A stretch of DNA of 64,000 nt from Adenophora triphylla var. japonica (GCA_022495995.1 JAFEMH010001236.1:1-64000); one strand, 5' to 3'. Counted from the stretch's first letter, positions 45,719 through 57,056 are shown. The notes: generated from the sequence alone by a model not told the origin. Numbers and translations are program-made.

Positions 45719-45976
45719 CTCCCTCCGTCCCATAAAACATTACTCGTTTACTGTTGAGAACGGAAAATAAGGAATAATGTTATTAAAGTAGGAGTTGTGA
45801 GTGGGTAGGAGAGAGAATGAGTGGAGAGAATAGTAAATTTGAAGAGTGATGTGAGTATGATAAGTGGGTTCCATGAATAAAGAAGTATTAAAAAGTTTTC
45901 TTTTTAAGAAAGTGTGACTTTAAAGTGGGACACCAAAAACAGTAAAATGGGTAAAGGTTTTATGAGACGGAGGGAG
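45719..45976. mobile_element. Stowaway-like MITE 1 downstream of the host gene
   Basis: Ends CTCCCTCCGTCCCATAAAAC and GTTTTATGAGACGGAGGGAG form long inverted repeats flanked by TA. It is 258 bp. The body matches the MITE at 47127-47397 (ACTGTTGAGAACGGAAAATA, CCATGAATAAAGAAGTATTA), so both belong to one family. It lies about 180 bp after the stop codon. Confidence 0.9.
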
Positions 45977-46138
45977 TATTGGTCTTCATTAGAAGCCCAG
46001 GAGACTTGAATTACCACATTATCGGTCTTCATTTGGAAAAGCTGACAGTAGCACTACAGATTTTGTAGCAAAGGAAATTGAAAAAAAAGGGACACTAACT
46101 GAAACTGACATGCTTTGATAGCAACTCCGTCACTAAGG

Positions 46139-46553
46139 TTGGGTTTGGTGGCATTAGGCACTAGTGTGAGTTTGGGAGTCCTTTTTTTGCCTTATAATTA
46201 CTTTTAAAATTCAAAATCACTTTTAATAGTTTTTGGATAACAATAGTGATTATTATTTTAAGATATTAAAACGCAAAAAACTGTATTTTGGTAGAAGAAG
46301 CTATGATCCAACTTTTCATAAAAAAGTGATTCTTAAAAGTTGTTATTTGTGTTATTTTATAATAATAATCTCTATCACGTTTGTGCATTTATTATATCGA
46401 AACACATATCATAAATGTCATTTTTGGTATTTATTTTTCATAATCAGTTTTGAACGTATACTATTCAAACATATTTATAAATTATAATATTTTTTACAAA
46501 ATAATCAATTTTTCTAAAATCAATTTTGAATAATCAGAAACAATGCCAAACTT
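46139..46553. mobile_element. Possible MITE with GTTTGGTGGCATT ends
   Basis: The stretch starts GGGTTTGGTGGCATT and ends AATGCCAAACTTG, short imperfect inverted ends around AT-rich DNA with no domain. It could be a degraded hAT- or Harbinger-type MITE. No target duplication is certain. Confidence 0.3.
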
Positions 46554-46603
46554 GTTTAATGGTTTTCTGTTGGATCACTAGTAATGTTCTTTTATATTGA
46601 GTA

Positions 46604-46797
46604 CTACATCTGGTCCCAATTATCTCGTTTTTGGACTTTTCACAAACTTTAAAAAACACAATTATTATATCAACTTTAATGATCAATATTATTCTTATTT
46701 ATCTTACATTTCTCCTTCATTACATCTCAACTTAAATTAATTAATAAAGTGAAAAAAGTTGTCGAAAAATATGACAGTTATTTTAGAACGGATGTAA
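46604..46797. mobile_element. Diverged Stowaway-like MITE
   Basis: Ends CTACATCTGGTCCCAATTAT and AGAACGGATGTAA resemble worn CTCCCTCCGTCCC termini and are flanked by TA. It is about 194 bp and AT-rich, with no ORF. Confidence 0.45.
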
Positions 46798-47126
46798 TAT
46801 AAAAAAGGAAAGTGACTAATAAAGAAGGTATGGGGGAGGGAACATGCATGGAGAGAAAAGTATAATTAATTTTTGAATTGAAGGATCTAAGCATGCTGTA
46901 GTGAGTGAAATAAAGTCGCCGGTGATGGCGTTAATTAGTTAGTTGGAGAGAGAATATTCCGTCTCGAAAAATTTGTTCCACTTCTAATTTTAGTTATAAC
47001 ATTAATTGGTTAGTTGGAGAGAGAATACGTGACCGACTGCAGATACATTTTAACATTTTGCCCTTTCAGACGTACGAGATCCCAAACTTTGAAGGGCCCC
47101 AATTTTATCTATGCCCATTAAATATA

Positions 47127-47397
47127 TTCCCTCCGTCCCATATTAGTTTACCCGTTTACTGTTGAGAACGGAAAATAAGAAGTGAATATATACTAATGTT
47201 ATTAAAGTAGGTGTTGTGAGGGAGAGGAGAGAGAATGAGTGGAGGGAATAGTAAATTTGAAAAGTGTTGTGAGTATGACAAGTGGGTCCCATGAATAAAG
47301 AAGTATTAAAAAATTTTTTTTTTTTTTAGGAAAGTGTGACTTTAAAGTGTGACGCCCAAAATAGCAAAATGGGTAAGATAATATGAGACGGATGGAC
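47127..47397. mobile_element. Stowaway-like MITE 2, same family as 45719-45976
   Basis: This starts TTCCCTCCGTCCCATATTAG and ends TATGAGACGGATGGAC, flanked by TA. It shares its body with the MITE at 45719 but has a longer T-run near 47315 and more divergent ends. Confidence 0.85.
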
Positions 47398-47544
47398 TAT
47401 ATATAAAACAGATTATTGTGTTAATTTTTTAAAGGGCAAATTGCAATTTAGGGCCTGAAGTCGAGGGAGTGTTCTCCAAATGGGGACTCATATTCTCATT
47501 TCGCACAGGGCCTCTGTACTTATTGAGACGGACCTGAGAGAATA

Positions 47545-47790
47545 CTCCCTTCGCGTCGAAAAGTTTCACACTTTGACTTTTATTATCAACTCAATTGAGC
47601 TTTGATCACAATTTAACGAAAATCTTGATATTTCTATGCAAATCTAAAAACTTATATTAATAGTTTTCTCAATGGTGATACAATTACATTTTTTAAATTA
47701 AATAGAAATATCTAGATTTTTATAAAATTTTGGTCAAAGTCAAGTGAATTAATAAATTAAGACAAATTTTTCGGGGGCAGATTGATAGAG
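47545..47790. mobile_element. Stowaway-like MITE of another family
   Basis: This starts CTCCCTTCGCGTCGAAAAG and ends TTTTTCGGGGGCAGATTGATAGAG, flanked by TA. The ends are related to Stowaway termini but partly decayed. There is no ORF. Confidence 0.5.
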
Positions 47791-48288
47791 TATAACTAAA
47801 CTGTGACTTTGAGTTGGCAGTTGAGGCGGTTCTCATCACGCATTCTCTCTGTCAATCCTAATTAGTAATTACTAACCTTAATATGATTCTAATAAATTTA
47901 TTATCCCTTTATAATATTTCCCCCACCTTTAATGAAAGCTCTTATAACAATATAACAATAGGTTAGTTCTTTGTTCATCAACAAGCATGTGTTCATTTTC
48001 TACTCATCATAATGAAATTTTTTGTAGGACCAGGTTGCCTTTTTACGTAATTTTTAATTCACCAACAAGCATGTGTTTGTTTCCAGTTAGTTAGTTACAG
48101 TTTTCTCAAAATAAAAATCTATTTATGTTTTTCTACCGAGAGAACTGCTTCCCCTTTGGGGCTATTCTTGCTCCCGGAAAAAATAGACATTCATTTTCGA
48201 CGGCTTACAAAAGAAAAACTTGTTATTGCAAGTCTTGGCCAGGGATTGACAACATTTTCATCCTTTCTGGCTTGAATGCTATGCTATA

Positions 48289-48570
48289 CTCCCTTCGTCC
48301 CACTATACTTGACACCCAAGGGGTGGGTTCAAAAACCAAGGAAAAAGAATAAAATAAAAAAAATGTGTGGTGGAAAATGAAGAGAGAGAATGAGTGGGGT
48401 AAATAGTAGTGTTGGTTGAATAAATGTGTGGTAGAAAATGAAGAGAGAGAATGAGTGGTGGGGTAGAGTGAATATAAAAATATAAAAACTTGGTTATTTT
48501 TGGAAGGTGTCAAGTATAGTGGGACGACCCAAAATAGAAAGAAGTGTCAAGTATAGTGGAACGGAGGGAG
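48289..48570. mobile_element. Stowaway-like MITE with long inverted ends
   Basis: This starts CTCCCTTCGTCCCACTATAC and ends with its near-complement, GTATAGTGGAACGGAGGGAG, flanked by TA. The inverted repeat TACTTGACAC/GTGTCAAGTA extends inward. A tandem duplication of an internal segment (AAATGTGTGGTRGAAAATGA) is at about 48361 and 48422. Confidence 0.9.
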
Positions 48571-48879
48571 TATATAGTATTTTCCAGTTGTGCACAAATC
48601 TAAGCTGGCTTTGACAACTAATATTCCAGAATTAATAAATGAATGTGACAGACACTATTTGACTTGAATATACTTATATATACTTAAGATTCATTATCCT
48701 CCTCCTTAATCATGTGCATTGGTTCCTGACAAAACATTTCTCCTTCTTCAACATCTTCTTCTGTTCCTAGTTGACCTGGCTCTCATTACTGTTTCTGTGC
48801 TTTGGTAAGTGTGGTCAAACATTTTCTTTCATTAATCTACTTGTAAAGTTGGCTATATGCTAATACAGGCTTGCTTGTT
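48571..48879 (+). other. Spacer upstream of element F; possible leader exon
   Basis: This is mostly non-coding. A pyrimidine-rich stretch (TTCTCCTTCTTCAACATC) ends in TGCTTTG/gtaagtg at about 48804, which looks like a first exon and donor of a rightward gene. Element F follows within the presumed intron. No continuation is visible in the window. Confidence 0.25.
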
Positions 48880-49149
48880 TGTTGTGTCGGACGTAATGAC
48901 TCGATGTCCTGGCGTGACGGGGGGTTTTGGGCCTACGGACTTTTGTGTTATTTTGGTCCTGGTTAGGCTAGGGTTTGTATCATATAAGTAGAGATTGTAA
49001 CCCTATGTAATCATATGAGACATTGCACATAATAATACAGAGACAAAGTTCAAAATCCCAATTACATCTCTTTCTCTTTCCATTTCTCAATTGCTTGTTT
49101 GTGTGTGTTCTTGGTTATTGTTCATAGCTTCCGCTGCGATTGCACAACA
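48880..49149 (+). repeat. 5' LTR of element F
   Basis: This is 270 bp with inverted ends TGTTGTG and CACAACA. TATAAG at 48983 and the GCTTCCGCTGCG block near the end are typical of short Copia LTRs. The next bases, GCGGTATCGTGAGC, resemble the initiator-Met-tRNA primer site TGGTATCAGAGC but are diverged. Confidence 0.7.
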
Positions 49150-49174
49150 AGCGGTATCGTGAGCACGAGCTGCG

Positions 49175-49601
49175 ATGGCTGGGGTTAATTCTATCACCGT
49201 GAAGTCCGATGTTCAGAAATTCGATGGGCATGAAAACTTTGCATTGTGGCAAAGGAGGGTGAAGGATTTTCTGGTTCAAGCAGGCTTGGGAAAGGTTCTT
49301 CGATATTCGACTAAACCCGATGATATCGAAGAAGGTCCATGGAAGGAGTTGCAAGAACGGGCCGTATCTTCAATACGGCAGCTGTGCCTTGCGGATGAGG
49401 TGGTGTATCATGTGATTGATGAAGAATCACCGACGAAGGTTTGAGAAATTTTGGAGGGCAGGTATATGTCGAAATCATTGTCGAACAAGTTGCATCTTAA
49501 GCAATGGCTGTATGGGCTTAAGATGGCAGATGGTTCGGATCTTGAATCTCATATCCACACGTTTAATCAAATACTCAATGATTTGGTTAGGGTGGAGGTG
49601 A
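49175..49601 (+). pseudogene. gag: Element F gag, N-terminal part
   Basis: The Met at 49175 begins MAGVNSITVKSDVQKFDG and continues FALWQRRVKDFLVQAGL, the standard Copia gag start. A TGA at 49442 stands where most relatives have tryptophan, and the same frame continues ILEGRYMSKSLSNKLHLKQ and HIHTFNQILNDLVRV. The gene is then cut by element E. It would encode the capsid protein. Confidence 0.8.
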
Positions 49602-51101
49602 TGTTGGTCCCAAAGGTGGCAACAAGGGTGAAAATACGGCTAGAGAGGGGGGTGAATAGGCATACAAGTTTTTCGCCCTCTTTTGAAAACTAAACCTCTA
49701 AGCTTACAAAACCTCTTGCAGATGATAATACACTGCAAGTTGAATTGTAAAATGCACAGCGGAATAATAGGGTATAAAGCGGTTTCTGCAGAGGCAGCTT
49801 TGTAAAGCGGTTTGGTAATGCGGTTTTGATAAGTGCAGTTTTACAAACAAGTGTGGTTCTGACAATGTTAACACCAAACACTATTTCACAATAGTGAATA
49901 ACTAAATAAAGGTCAAACAGAGACAGAGATAAATAATTAGTAATCACGAGAAATATAAATGCAATAAAGTAAGAACACATGATTTGGAGTGGTTCAATCG
50001 ATAAACGATCTACGTCCACTATCAAGATGGTTAGTCTTGGATTTTTTAAGAGTTAGATTTTATATTGAGTATGAGAGAGATTACAAGTTACAAAGTATTC
50101 AAACTCAAATCAAAATCTATTCTATGAAGAACAAATCTTAAGACTATAACCAGTGTATCTCAAGTGATTAATCTATGTGATTAAACAAGTGAGGTGTGTG
50201 TGTGATAACAAGATCAAGGCTCTTTAAATATGTGAGATGTAGAGCAAAATAATTCTTGAATGTGTTAAGGCTTGATTTCTGGGCTGGGAAAAATTTCTTG
50301 AAGTATGAAGATGAAGATTCAAATGACTTATGAATTTCTGGGCAGAGCTTCAGTTTCTATGAACATAGCACTTTTAATTTTCTCAAGCAATCTTTAAATG
50401 GTGAAGATTGAGGGTATTTATACCCAAGCATCAAGGAACTAGCCGTTGGACACAGCTGTTGTAAGGACAGTACTTGATGCTTTCCCATTGGTCCACAATA
50501 TCCACTTTTGTCCTTTGATACAACTGCTGCAGAGAAAGCTGATCAGCCTTACCGCAAGCAATGAGGTTAGGACACCTGTCACCTTTTCAAGATCCTTGCA
50601 GATCTTCTCTGACATTGAATCACGTGACAAGATTTAGTGGTTGACTTTTGATATTGCTGACGTGGATCCCAACGGTAAAAAGTGGTTCACTTCAAGTCTT
50701 CAATCATTGGATGCGGTCTGGTGTGGAGCGGTTGAGGATGTGCGGTTGAGTACACCAGGAGGTTGCAATGAGCGGTTGGTGTTGAACCGCACAGTGCGGT
50801 TCACCAAACGGATGCACCGAGGTAGTTCAAGGAGCGAGATTCAAGAAGAAATTCCACATGCGGTTGCATGTGCGGTTACGAAGGGCGGTTTTGAAAACCG
50901 CTTGGAACCGCAACCTTAAATCCAATGAATCTTGTGCCGCCTTCAAGCCTAAATTTAACCTATTCTATAAAATGGACTTAGCTAAAAAATTGAAGTCTAA
51001 GCTTCATTACATAGGGTCCTAAAGTCCTTAAAATAGACAGAGGTTATGGTATCAATCAAATCTAATACAAAATAGGAGGGTTAAAACATGCATACCCAAC
51101 A
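49602..51101 (-). repeat. 3' LTR of element E, rich in GCGGTT
   Basis: This is 1500 bp with inverted ends TGTTGG and CCAACA. It has thirteen GCGGTT/AACCGC hexamers, three at 49779-49825 and ten at 50728-50911. A minus-strand TATAAATA lies at 50415-50422. Confidence 0.85.
50415..50422 (-). promoter_or_regulatory. TATA box of the element E LTR
   Basis: The minus strand reads GGGTATAAATACCC. It points left, in the direction of element E transcription. Confidence 0.65.
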
Positions 51102-51116
51102 ATCTCCCCCTATTTG
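51102..51116 (-). promoter_or_regulatory. Polypurine tract of element E
   Basis: The minus strand reads AAATAGGGGGAGAT directly before the 3' LTR, marking the start of plus-strand DNA synthesis. Confidence 0.8.
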
Positions 51117-51631
51117 ATTGATGCCATTACCTACTATAACTAAATCAAACATTGTACTTGATAAAAACATGTCCATAAGAATTAACATAGTAATTCATGT
51201 CCCAAGTCAATGCACACACAAGCTTAAGCTATAGATTTCTATACTATCTGAAAGATAAAAACTTACAATATGGAAAGTATAGAAATGCATTCGGTGCACT
51301 TAAAAGGATACGAGTTTAAGTTCAAAGTGCGATTTAAACCGAATGTTTAACCTTCATTTCAAAAATATGATTTTAAGTTGAAAAAAAATTTGAATGAGGT
51401 TATAAACCATAAGTGGTTTCATTGTTCTACAAACAAGCAGTTTGATATGAACAAAGTTTTGGAACCATGATGCAATTTCCATTAATTCCTTAAGCAGTTA
51501 CAGATTACAAGGAATGAAAGAAAATTGTAGGGTTACAAAAAAAAGGTTGGACAAAGGAAATACATGAAGTGCGGTCCAACAAAACAAAAGGAGTTCAGCA
51601 AAAAGGAAAGAAATTACAGAGAGGAGCGGTC
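51117..51631 (-). other. Spacer between accessory ORF and LTR in E
   Basis: This is AT-rich non-coding DNA. No gene is seen. Confidence 0.6.
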
Positions 51632-53784
51632 CTAATGCTGACGCGATTGGTGCTGATGTTGATGGCGCGGTTGATCTTGATGCTGGTTGACTTCTTGATT
51701 AGGCACTGAAGATCCTGAAGGTCTGAATGCTAAGCTTTCACCTCTAATGATTCTTCTTAGAGCTCTGACATCTTCAGATTGTCTTCCCAGGGTGGTCTCA
51801 ACACTCCGAGTGCGATCACAGATTGAGCGGCGGTTGAGCCTACAAAGATCAATGCATCTTCAGGTTGGGCAAAGAACACTCTCTTTGATTTCAATTGTGA
51901 AGGATTCAATGCAAGCCTTGAGGGAATTGTAGAAGGTGAAGATTTCATCCTGAATAGTTACAGTTTGAGAGGAAAGAGTATCTCTTATGGGATCAAGATC
52001 AACTGTTACATTCAGGGTGGATCTCAATTCCTTGATGGAGTTGTCCAGCTTTAGGTTGAATCCAACCTTGAGGTTCTCAAATCTGAAAGAAATGTCACCA
52101 TCAAAAGTTTTGATTTGCTCCTTGAGACTGTCTCCCACAATGTTTAGGTCAACATTTATTCTATCTTTGAGGGAGTCCAGCTCAGACATGACTTTGAGTT
52201 CCAAGGCATCCAGGGCGGCTTGGGAAGGAGCGGTTGAGGTTGAAGCTTGTTGTTGCGGTTGAGATTCTTGAATGGATTTCATGAAAGATACAAGGGCTGA
52301 ATTGGTTGATGAGACAAATTCTTCAGACAGCTTGGTGAGCATCTTATGAAGTTGAGTTTTTGAAACAGCATCACCCATAGCTCTAAGAACTCCTCTAGCC
52401 AGATCTTCCTTGAATCCTTGAAAACATGTTGTTGCTACGGTTTTAACAGCTTCAACGGTCTGGTTTGTGGAACTTCTCTCCCCCTTAATGGCATCAATCA
52501 ATTGGGCTTTCAAGATTGCCATTTCAGTGGTTTAAGAGTCCACTTTGGAATGCAAGGTGTGGTTTGAGGCTTCAAGGGAGGCGTTGGAGTTAGCCAAGGC
52601 AATGTTAGATTCTGTAAGTTTTAGCATATGCCCTTGGTTAACAACCAACTGGGATTGAATAAGTTGGAGGGTGGAAAGGATTTGGCAGTAGTCAGAAGGG
52701 GCAGTTGAATTGGAGGGAATATGGGTAAAGGAAGGAGGTGGTTGAGAATCTGTAGTAGGAGCGGTTTGAGGTAGAGGGGTTAAAAGGGTTTGGAATATGC
52801 GGCTGGCTGGTACAGTGTATGGTGAAGCGGTTGAGTGAGGAATGGTTTGTGTTTGGGGTAAGGTAATTGGAGCGGTTGAAATAGGGGCGGTTGGAGGAGG
52901 TGGAATATTGGAAGTTGGAATTCCAGAAGTAATTGGGTTAGAGTTAGAGGAGGAGCTGGTGTGAGAATCATGAAGGTCAAGAGAAGGGGTTTTCTATTGA
53001 TGGGGTAAATTTTTAGGGATAGGGGAATTTGGAGGAGGAGGAGGAGTATTGACGCGGTCAGGAGAAGGAGTTGGATCGCGGTTTGGGCTGGAAACAGAGA
53101 TAGCAGGAGTGCGGTTTGATAAGGGTGGAGTTTGTGCACGGTTTGAATGAGGAGGGGAATGAGAGCGGTTAGAGTGTTGAGGAGATTTCTGAGGTGAAGG
53201 AGTTGGAGTTCTGTTTAGGTTAGAAATGGAGGTTGCTTGGCCAACTGATGGTCTAGAGGTCCAAGTGGAAAAAGCAGGGCCTAGAGACGGTTGAACTGAG
53301 GGGGAATGGGAGCTAGAATTTGAAGTAGAATGTGAAGGTGATTGGGAAGAGGAATGGGATGAAGGTGGAGAAGGAGTAGGTTGTTTGGCTACATGGTGCA
53401 GAAAATGTTTGGGTCCTTTGGTTGGGGTCTTTTTCTGGGCAATGTGTTTGACCCTTTTTGGCCTTTTCCCCTGAGCGGTTGCAGCTCTGAGGGGTTGAGT
53501 GTGAGAAGGCGGTCTAGGTGAGTTAGATTTGGCTGGGGAGGAATGATGAGAATGGACAGGGGATTGAGATGGTGTTTGGTTAAGAGGTTGGGTTTGGGGC
53601 GGTTGGGAAATTGGTTCCTTGGTTTTTCCTTTAGCTGCACCCTTCTCAGCCCTTTCTTTCTCTATTCTTTCAATCTTAGCCTTGTAGAATGCGGTCAGAT
53701 CTTCATCAGACATCTTAGCCAAATTTGCCTGAGTTTACTTGGCCTTCTTAGCCCTTGCCACCAAAGGAGGAATGGTTATGAAAT
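51632..53784 (-). pseudogene. Element E accessory ORF with four stops, cut by element D
   Basis: A single frame runs from 53784 to a TAG at 51632, over 700 codons, with stops near 53737 (TAA), 52992 (TAG), 52529 (TAA) and 51861 (TGA). The first visible part (MSDEDLTAFYKAKIERIEKE) is charged and helical. A long proline/serine/glutamine-rich stretch follows (NRTPTPSPQKSPQHSNRS), then a helical region (LDALELKVMSELDSLKDRIN, coil-prone) and a histidine/glutamine-rich end. No enzyme motif is seen. It sits where SIRE elements carry an env-like ORF. Thirteen GCGGTT hexamers, all in one orientation, lie within it. The N-terminal part is beyond element D. Confidence 0.65.
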
Positions 53785-54744
53785 TGTCACGACTTGAATC
53801 ACAAGTGATATCCAAGGTGATAACAACACCAACGACAGCACTTGGGATAGCACACACACACTTCGAAAATAAAACAATTTTGTAAAAGAGTTTGCAGCGA
53901 AATAAAAATACCAAAATTGTTTTTTCTCAAGTTATATAAATATAACTTGAGAGTGCCTCTTAGGCAAGACTTTATAATCACTATAAATGAATTTACAAAG
54001 CCGAAAGTTCCCTATAGCTATATCTATTTTGAGCTCTATGGAACAAGAGATAAAGAACCGAATCCTATCCTAGCCTTCACACACCTTGATACCAAAGTAA
54101 TCAAGTGCGAAATTACAAGGGAGAAAGGATTAAAAAGAACTAAACAAAGATCTCTATCTCTAAGATTTTCGAAGGTGTGAATGTGATGATGTAATTGGCA
54201 TATCTTCAAATGAAACCTTCCAAGCTTATTTATAGTCTTCAAATACTTGAAGGCTACTCAATTAACAGCCTTGGGGCTGGTCTTGCACGTGGAGGAAGTA
54301 TAGGGAGAGTGGGTGAAGTTGTTCCACAATTCTAGCTCCCATTTCCTCAATTTTAGCAACCAAGTTGATTTATCCTCAAGCCAAGCTTCCACGCCTTGTA
54401 CTCCCTTGCTTTATCAACCTTGTACTGCGTCTATAACTCAGCAACAACCCTTGACCAAGTCTTCACACGTTTTGTTGTTGTTTGCCCAAGTTACGAATTA
54501 ATACATAAAATGTATAAATTCTTTTCTTCCAATTTCCACACGTGTCTAGCTCCTTCTTTGATGCTATTGCACTCTGAAATATAAACACAAATTATAGACT
54601 ATATAGAGTTTATTAGCACATTAGCCTATTAAATAATAAACAAGAAATATACAACTATATAATTTTCAGTCCAGGAAATCATCTGTGATATCACCTGGAC
54701 TTTTGGGAAATCATCTACGATATCACCTGCAGTTTACACTAACA
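53785..54744 (-). repeat. 3' LTR of element D
   Basis: This is 960 bp. The minus strand starts TGTTAGTGTAAACTGC and ends AGTCGTGACA. The TATA box TATAAATA is at 54227-54234 (minus). It includes copies of the G[A/G]TA[T/G]CAC word at 53805, 53846, 54687 and 54719. Confidence 0.9.
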
Positions 54745-54759
54745 ATCTCCCCCTTAGTT
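54745..54759 (-). promoter_or_regulatory. Polypurine tract of element D
   Basis: The minus strand reads AACTAAGGGGGAGAT next to the LTR. Confidence 0.8.
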
Positions 54760-55385
54760 GGATATTTCATTCCAAACTCAATGTGCTGCTGTCCTGTAGG
54801 ATTAGTCTATATACAAATGAAAGAGCATAGAACACAATATAATATCTCCACAAGAAATTAACTCCCCCTTAACCAAGGAGCTAATCACAAACAATGATTA
54901 ATCTTATAAAACTAATTTATTTCAAAATTTAAAAAGTTTTCGAAATAAACTAAGTTAACATAAAAAACAATAAACCATTGTAGCAAAATATCATCCAAAA
55001 CTAGCAAAAACAACCTAGCAGTTTAAGTTATAAACAAACCAACTAAAGTGTTTTAGCAAACCAATATAAACAGAAAAAGAAAATTGTTTAGAGAACCACC
55101 AACATCACCAAAATAAAAGAAATTGTTTTTAGAACCACCACCAAATCAGTCACCCATATGATAGCGGCAACATCAACCTTCAGGTTTGTCAACCTTCAGG
55201 TTCAGCTTTCTTCTTCTTCAAACTCCTCTTCTTCTTCTTCTTCCTCCTGATCTCCTTCCCTATCACTTCCACCATCACTTGGGCCAGCCGGTGGTAGCAC
55301 CGCAGAACACTCGCCTCCGTGGTTTCAAAGCGAGCAGCAGATCCTTCCCCTGTTTGGGAAAAAATTTCATCAATAAAAGCATCCG
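54760..55385 (-). other. Spacer between accessory ORF and LTR in D
   Basis: This is AT-rich with a CTT-rich run near 55200-55250. It is non-coding as far as I can see. Confidence 0.6.
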
Positions 55386-57056
55386 TTACTGCTTAAGCTT
55401 AGCCCATCCCTCGGCAAGTTCTCCCATTGCACTTATTTGTTTGTGCGGGAAGTTAATTACTGTTGCCTTTGGGATTGATGGTCCAGAGTTGCCCAAAAGG
55501 TTCATCATGTTGGTCAGAATACTTGCAGCATCAGTTCCTGCAAAACTATTAGGGGCAACACCTGGGGAAGCACTTGGGGTATCACGTGAGATAGCATTGG
55601 GAAGAACAGGGGCTGTTTCATCAGATTTGTTCCAAGGGAGATCTTTTGTATACCTTTTTCCCTTTTTCAGTTGTTGATCAATGGTATAATACTCAGGTTC
55701 AGTGGTGAAAACATCAGAGGCTTCAATGGGCAAGGATTGAAATACCAAAACTTTGAAGATTAGAGAAGGATAGGGGAAAAAGCTAATGCTCACTTCCTTT
55801 TTTCTACCCCATGAAGCTAAGTGTTTGAACACTAATCTTCCAAAGTTAATCCTTAAATTCTTACCCAATCTATACAACACATTTGCATGCTCCAATGTCA
55901 CAATAGGTTCATTAGTTGTAGGGAGCCAATTGAAGATGCATAATTTGTGAAGCACAGAATATAGAGAAGATAGCCTAGAAGCATGAAGTTTCTCTTTCAA
56001 AGGCCAGGACTGCAGTTTGTTGTGAGTGAGCAATTTTACCATTTCATCTCTATTGACCCTAATGCTCTCATCATCTACATTTGGGAGGCCTAAAACTTTG
56101 TTAATTAGGGCCGGAGTAAAAGAATAGACTTTTCCCCTAACAAACACTTTCCCATATTTTGCAGACCCTTCATCATCCAAATGAGCATGCAAGTTAGCAA
56201 AGAAATTGCATATAACACTCTCAACAAATACAGAAGCATGATTATTAGCATTAAGAAAATTCCTGTCCATCAAAAACTAAACCACTCCTTCTTTTTCCAA
56301 CTGACCCTCATCAATGTGCTTTTCTTTTAACAACCTTTTACTCTAATTGTTCAACCAAAATTCCATATTTGCTTTCTTGTAAAATTCTAGAGTAAGAAAA
56401 GGTTTAGGAAAATCTTTATCCTCTTCAATTCGAATAGCCTCATCACCAGAATTACCACTAGAGGAATGAGTAGGAACAGAGGAGGGGGCAGGTGTTACCT
56501 CAGATGATATCTTCTTCTTGCTAGCACCTTTGGTAGCACTCACAGTAGCTTTGCCCTTGGCCTTCTTTTTCTGAAAATCAGAGAGGGTCTCCTCCTCATC
56601 ACCATCTACCCAAGCATCAAATGAGTCCACAGAAGGCTCCTTCTCCTTGTTTGCATCAAAGTTCTCGTCACTCACATGGGGTGAGGACACATCAAGAGAG
56701 CTTTCTGAGACTTCAACCGGATCTAAGGAGGTATTTGATGTTGCTTTGGACCTGATTGACCTAATGCGGTTGGAAGACCTCCTTTTTGAAACTTGAGGAG
56801 ACAACTTGAAAGTTGGGGCTTTCCTCTTTCTCTTTGGCTCGGCTGGAATGAGAGTTACCTTAGGAATTCCATGTTCAAATGAGGCAACATGGGCAGTGGC
56901 TGGAACAATCGCCATTGTAGGTGGAGAATAGCTTGGAGTGATCATTGGAGAAGTTTCCATGGCCACACGAGAAGCCACGGATGGAGCAATGCTAGGTGAT
57001 ATGTCCATTTGGTCCGTGTGAGAAGGTTCGGTATTGGTTTTGGATGGAGAAGCCAT
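55386..57056 (-). pseudogene. Element D accessory ORF, two-part
   Basis: The Met at 57056 opens 237 codons that are serine/threonine-rich and basic (PKRKRKAPTFKLSPQVSKRR, a likely nuclear signal), with an acidic stretch near 56600. A frameshift near 56345 and a TAG near 56277 separate it from the second part (56273-55386). That part has ICNFFANLHAHL, FVRGKVYSFTPALINKVLGL and SSLYSVLHKLCIFNWLP, similar in order to the envelope-position ORF of the Athila elements (FYANA, FVRGK...IN). The end contains SRDTPSASPGVAP, encoded by one of the repeated words of element D. No membrane anchor is evident, so env is a positional label only. Function is unknown. Confidence 0.7.

Larger units (their letters stand above)
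48880..49601 (+). mobile_element. Element F: Copia element, 5' end only
   Basis: A short LTR, a primer site and the start of gag are visible. Element E is inserted at 49602, so the rest lies beyond the window. Confidence 0.75.
49602..53784 (-). mobile_element. Element E: SIRE-like Copia, 3' part
   Basis: Visible are the 3' LTR (49602-51101), a polypurine tract and the end of an accessory ORF. Element D is inserted at 53785. E itself lies in gag of F, next to GGTGA at 49597-49601. Pol and the 5' LTR are beyond the window. The SIRE-like assignment rests on the accessory ORF between pol and LTR, the GGGGGAGATTG tract and the LTR style. Confidence 0.7.

Noticed and set aside
48223..48513. Minus-strand ORF of 96 codons
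   Set aside because: It lies mostly within the Stowaway-like MITE at 48289-48570.
53543..53797. Plus-strand ORF of 84 codons
   Set aside because: It is the reverse-strand shadow of the proline-rich accessory ORF of element E and crosses the edge of element D.
55386..57056. Retroviral envelope glycoprotein in element D
   Set aside because: There is no signal peptide, membrane segment or cysteine-rich surface domain that I can see; only the position is env-like.
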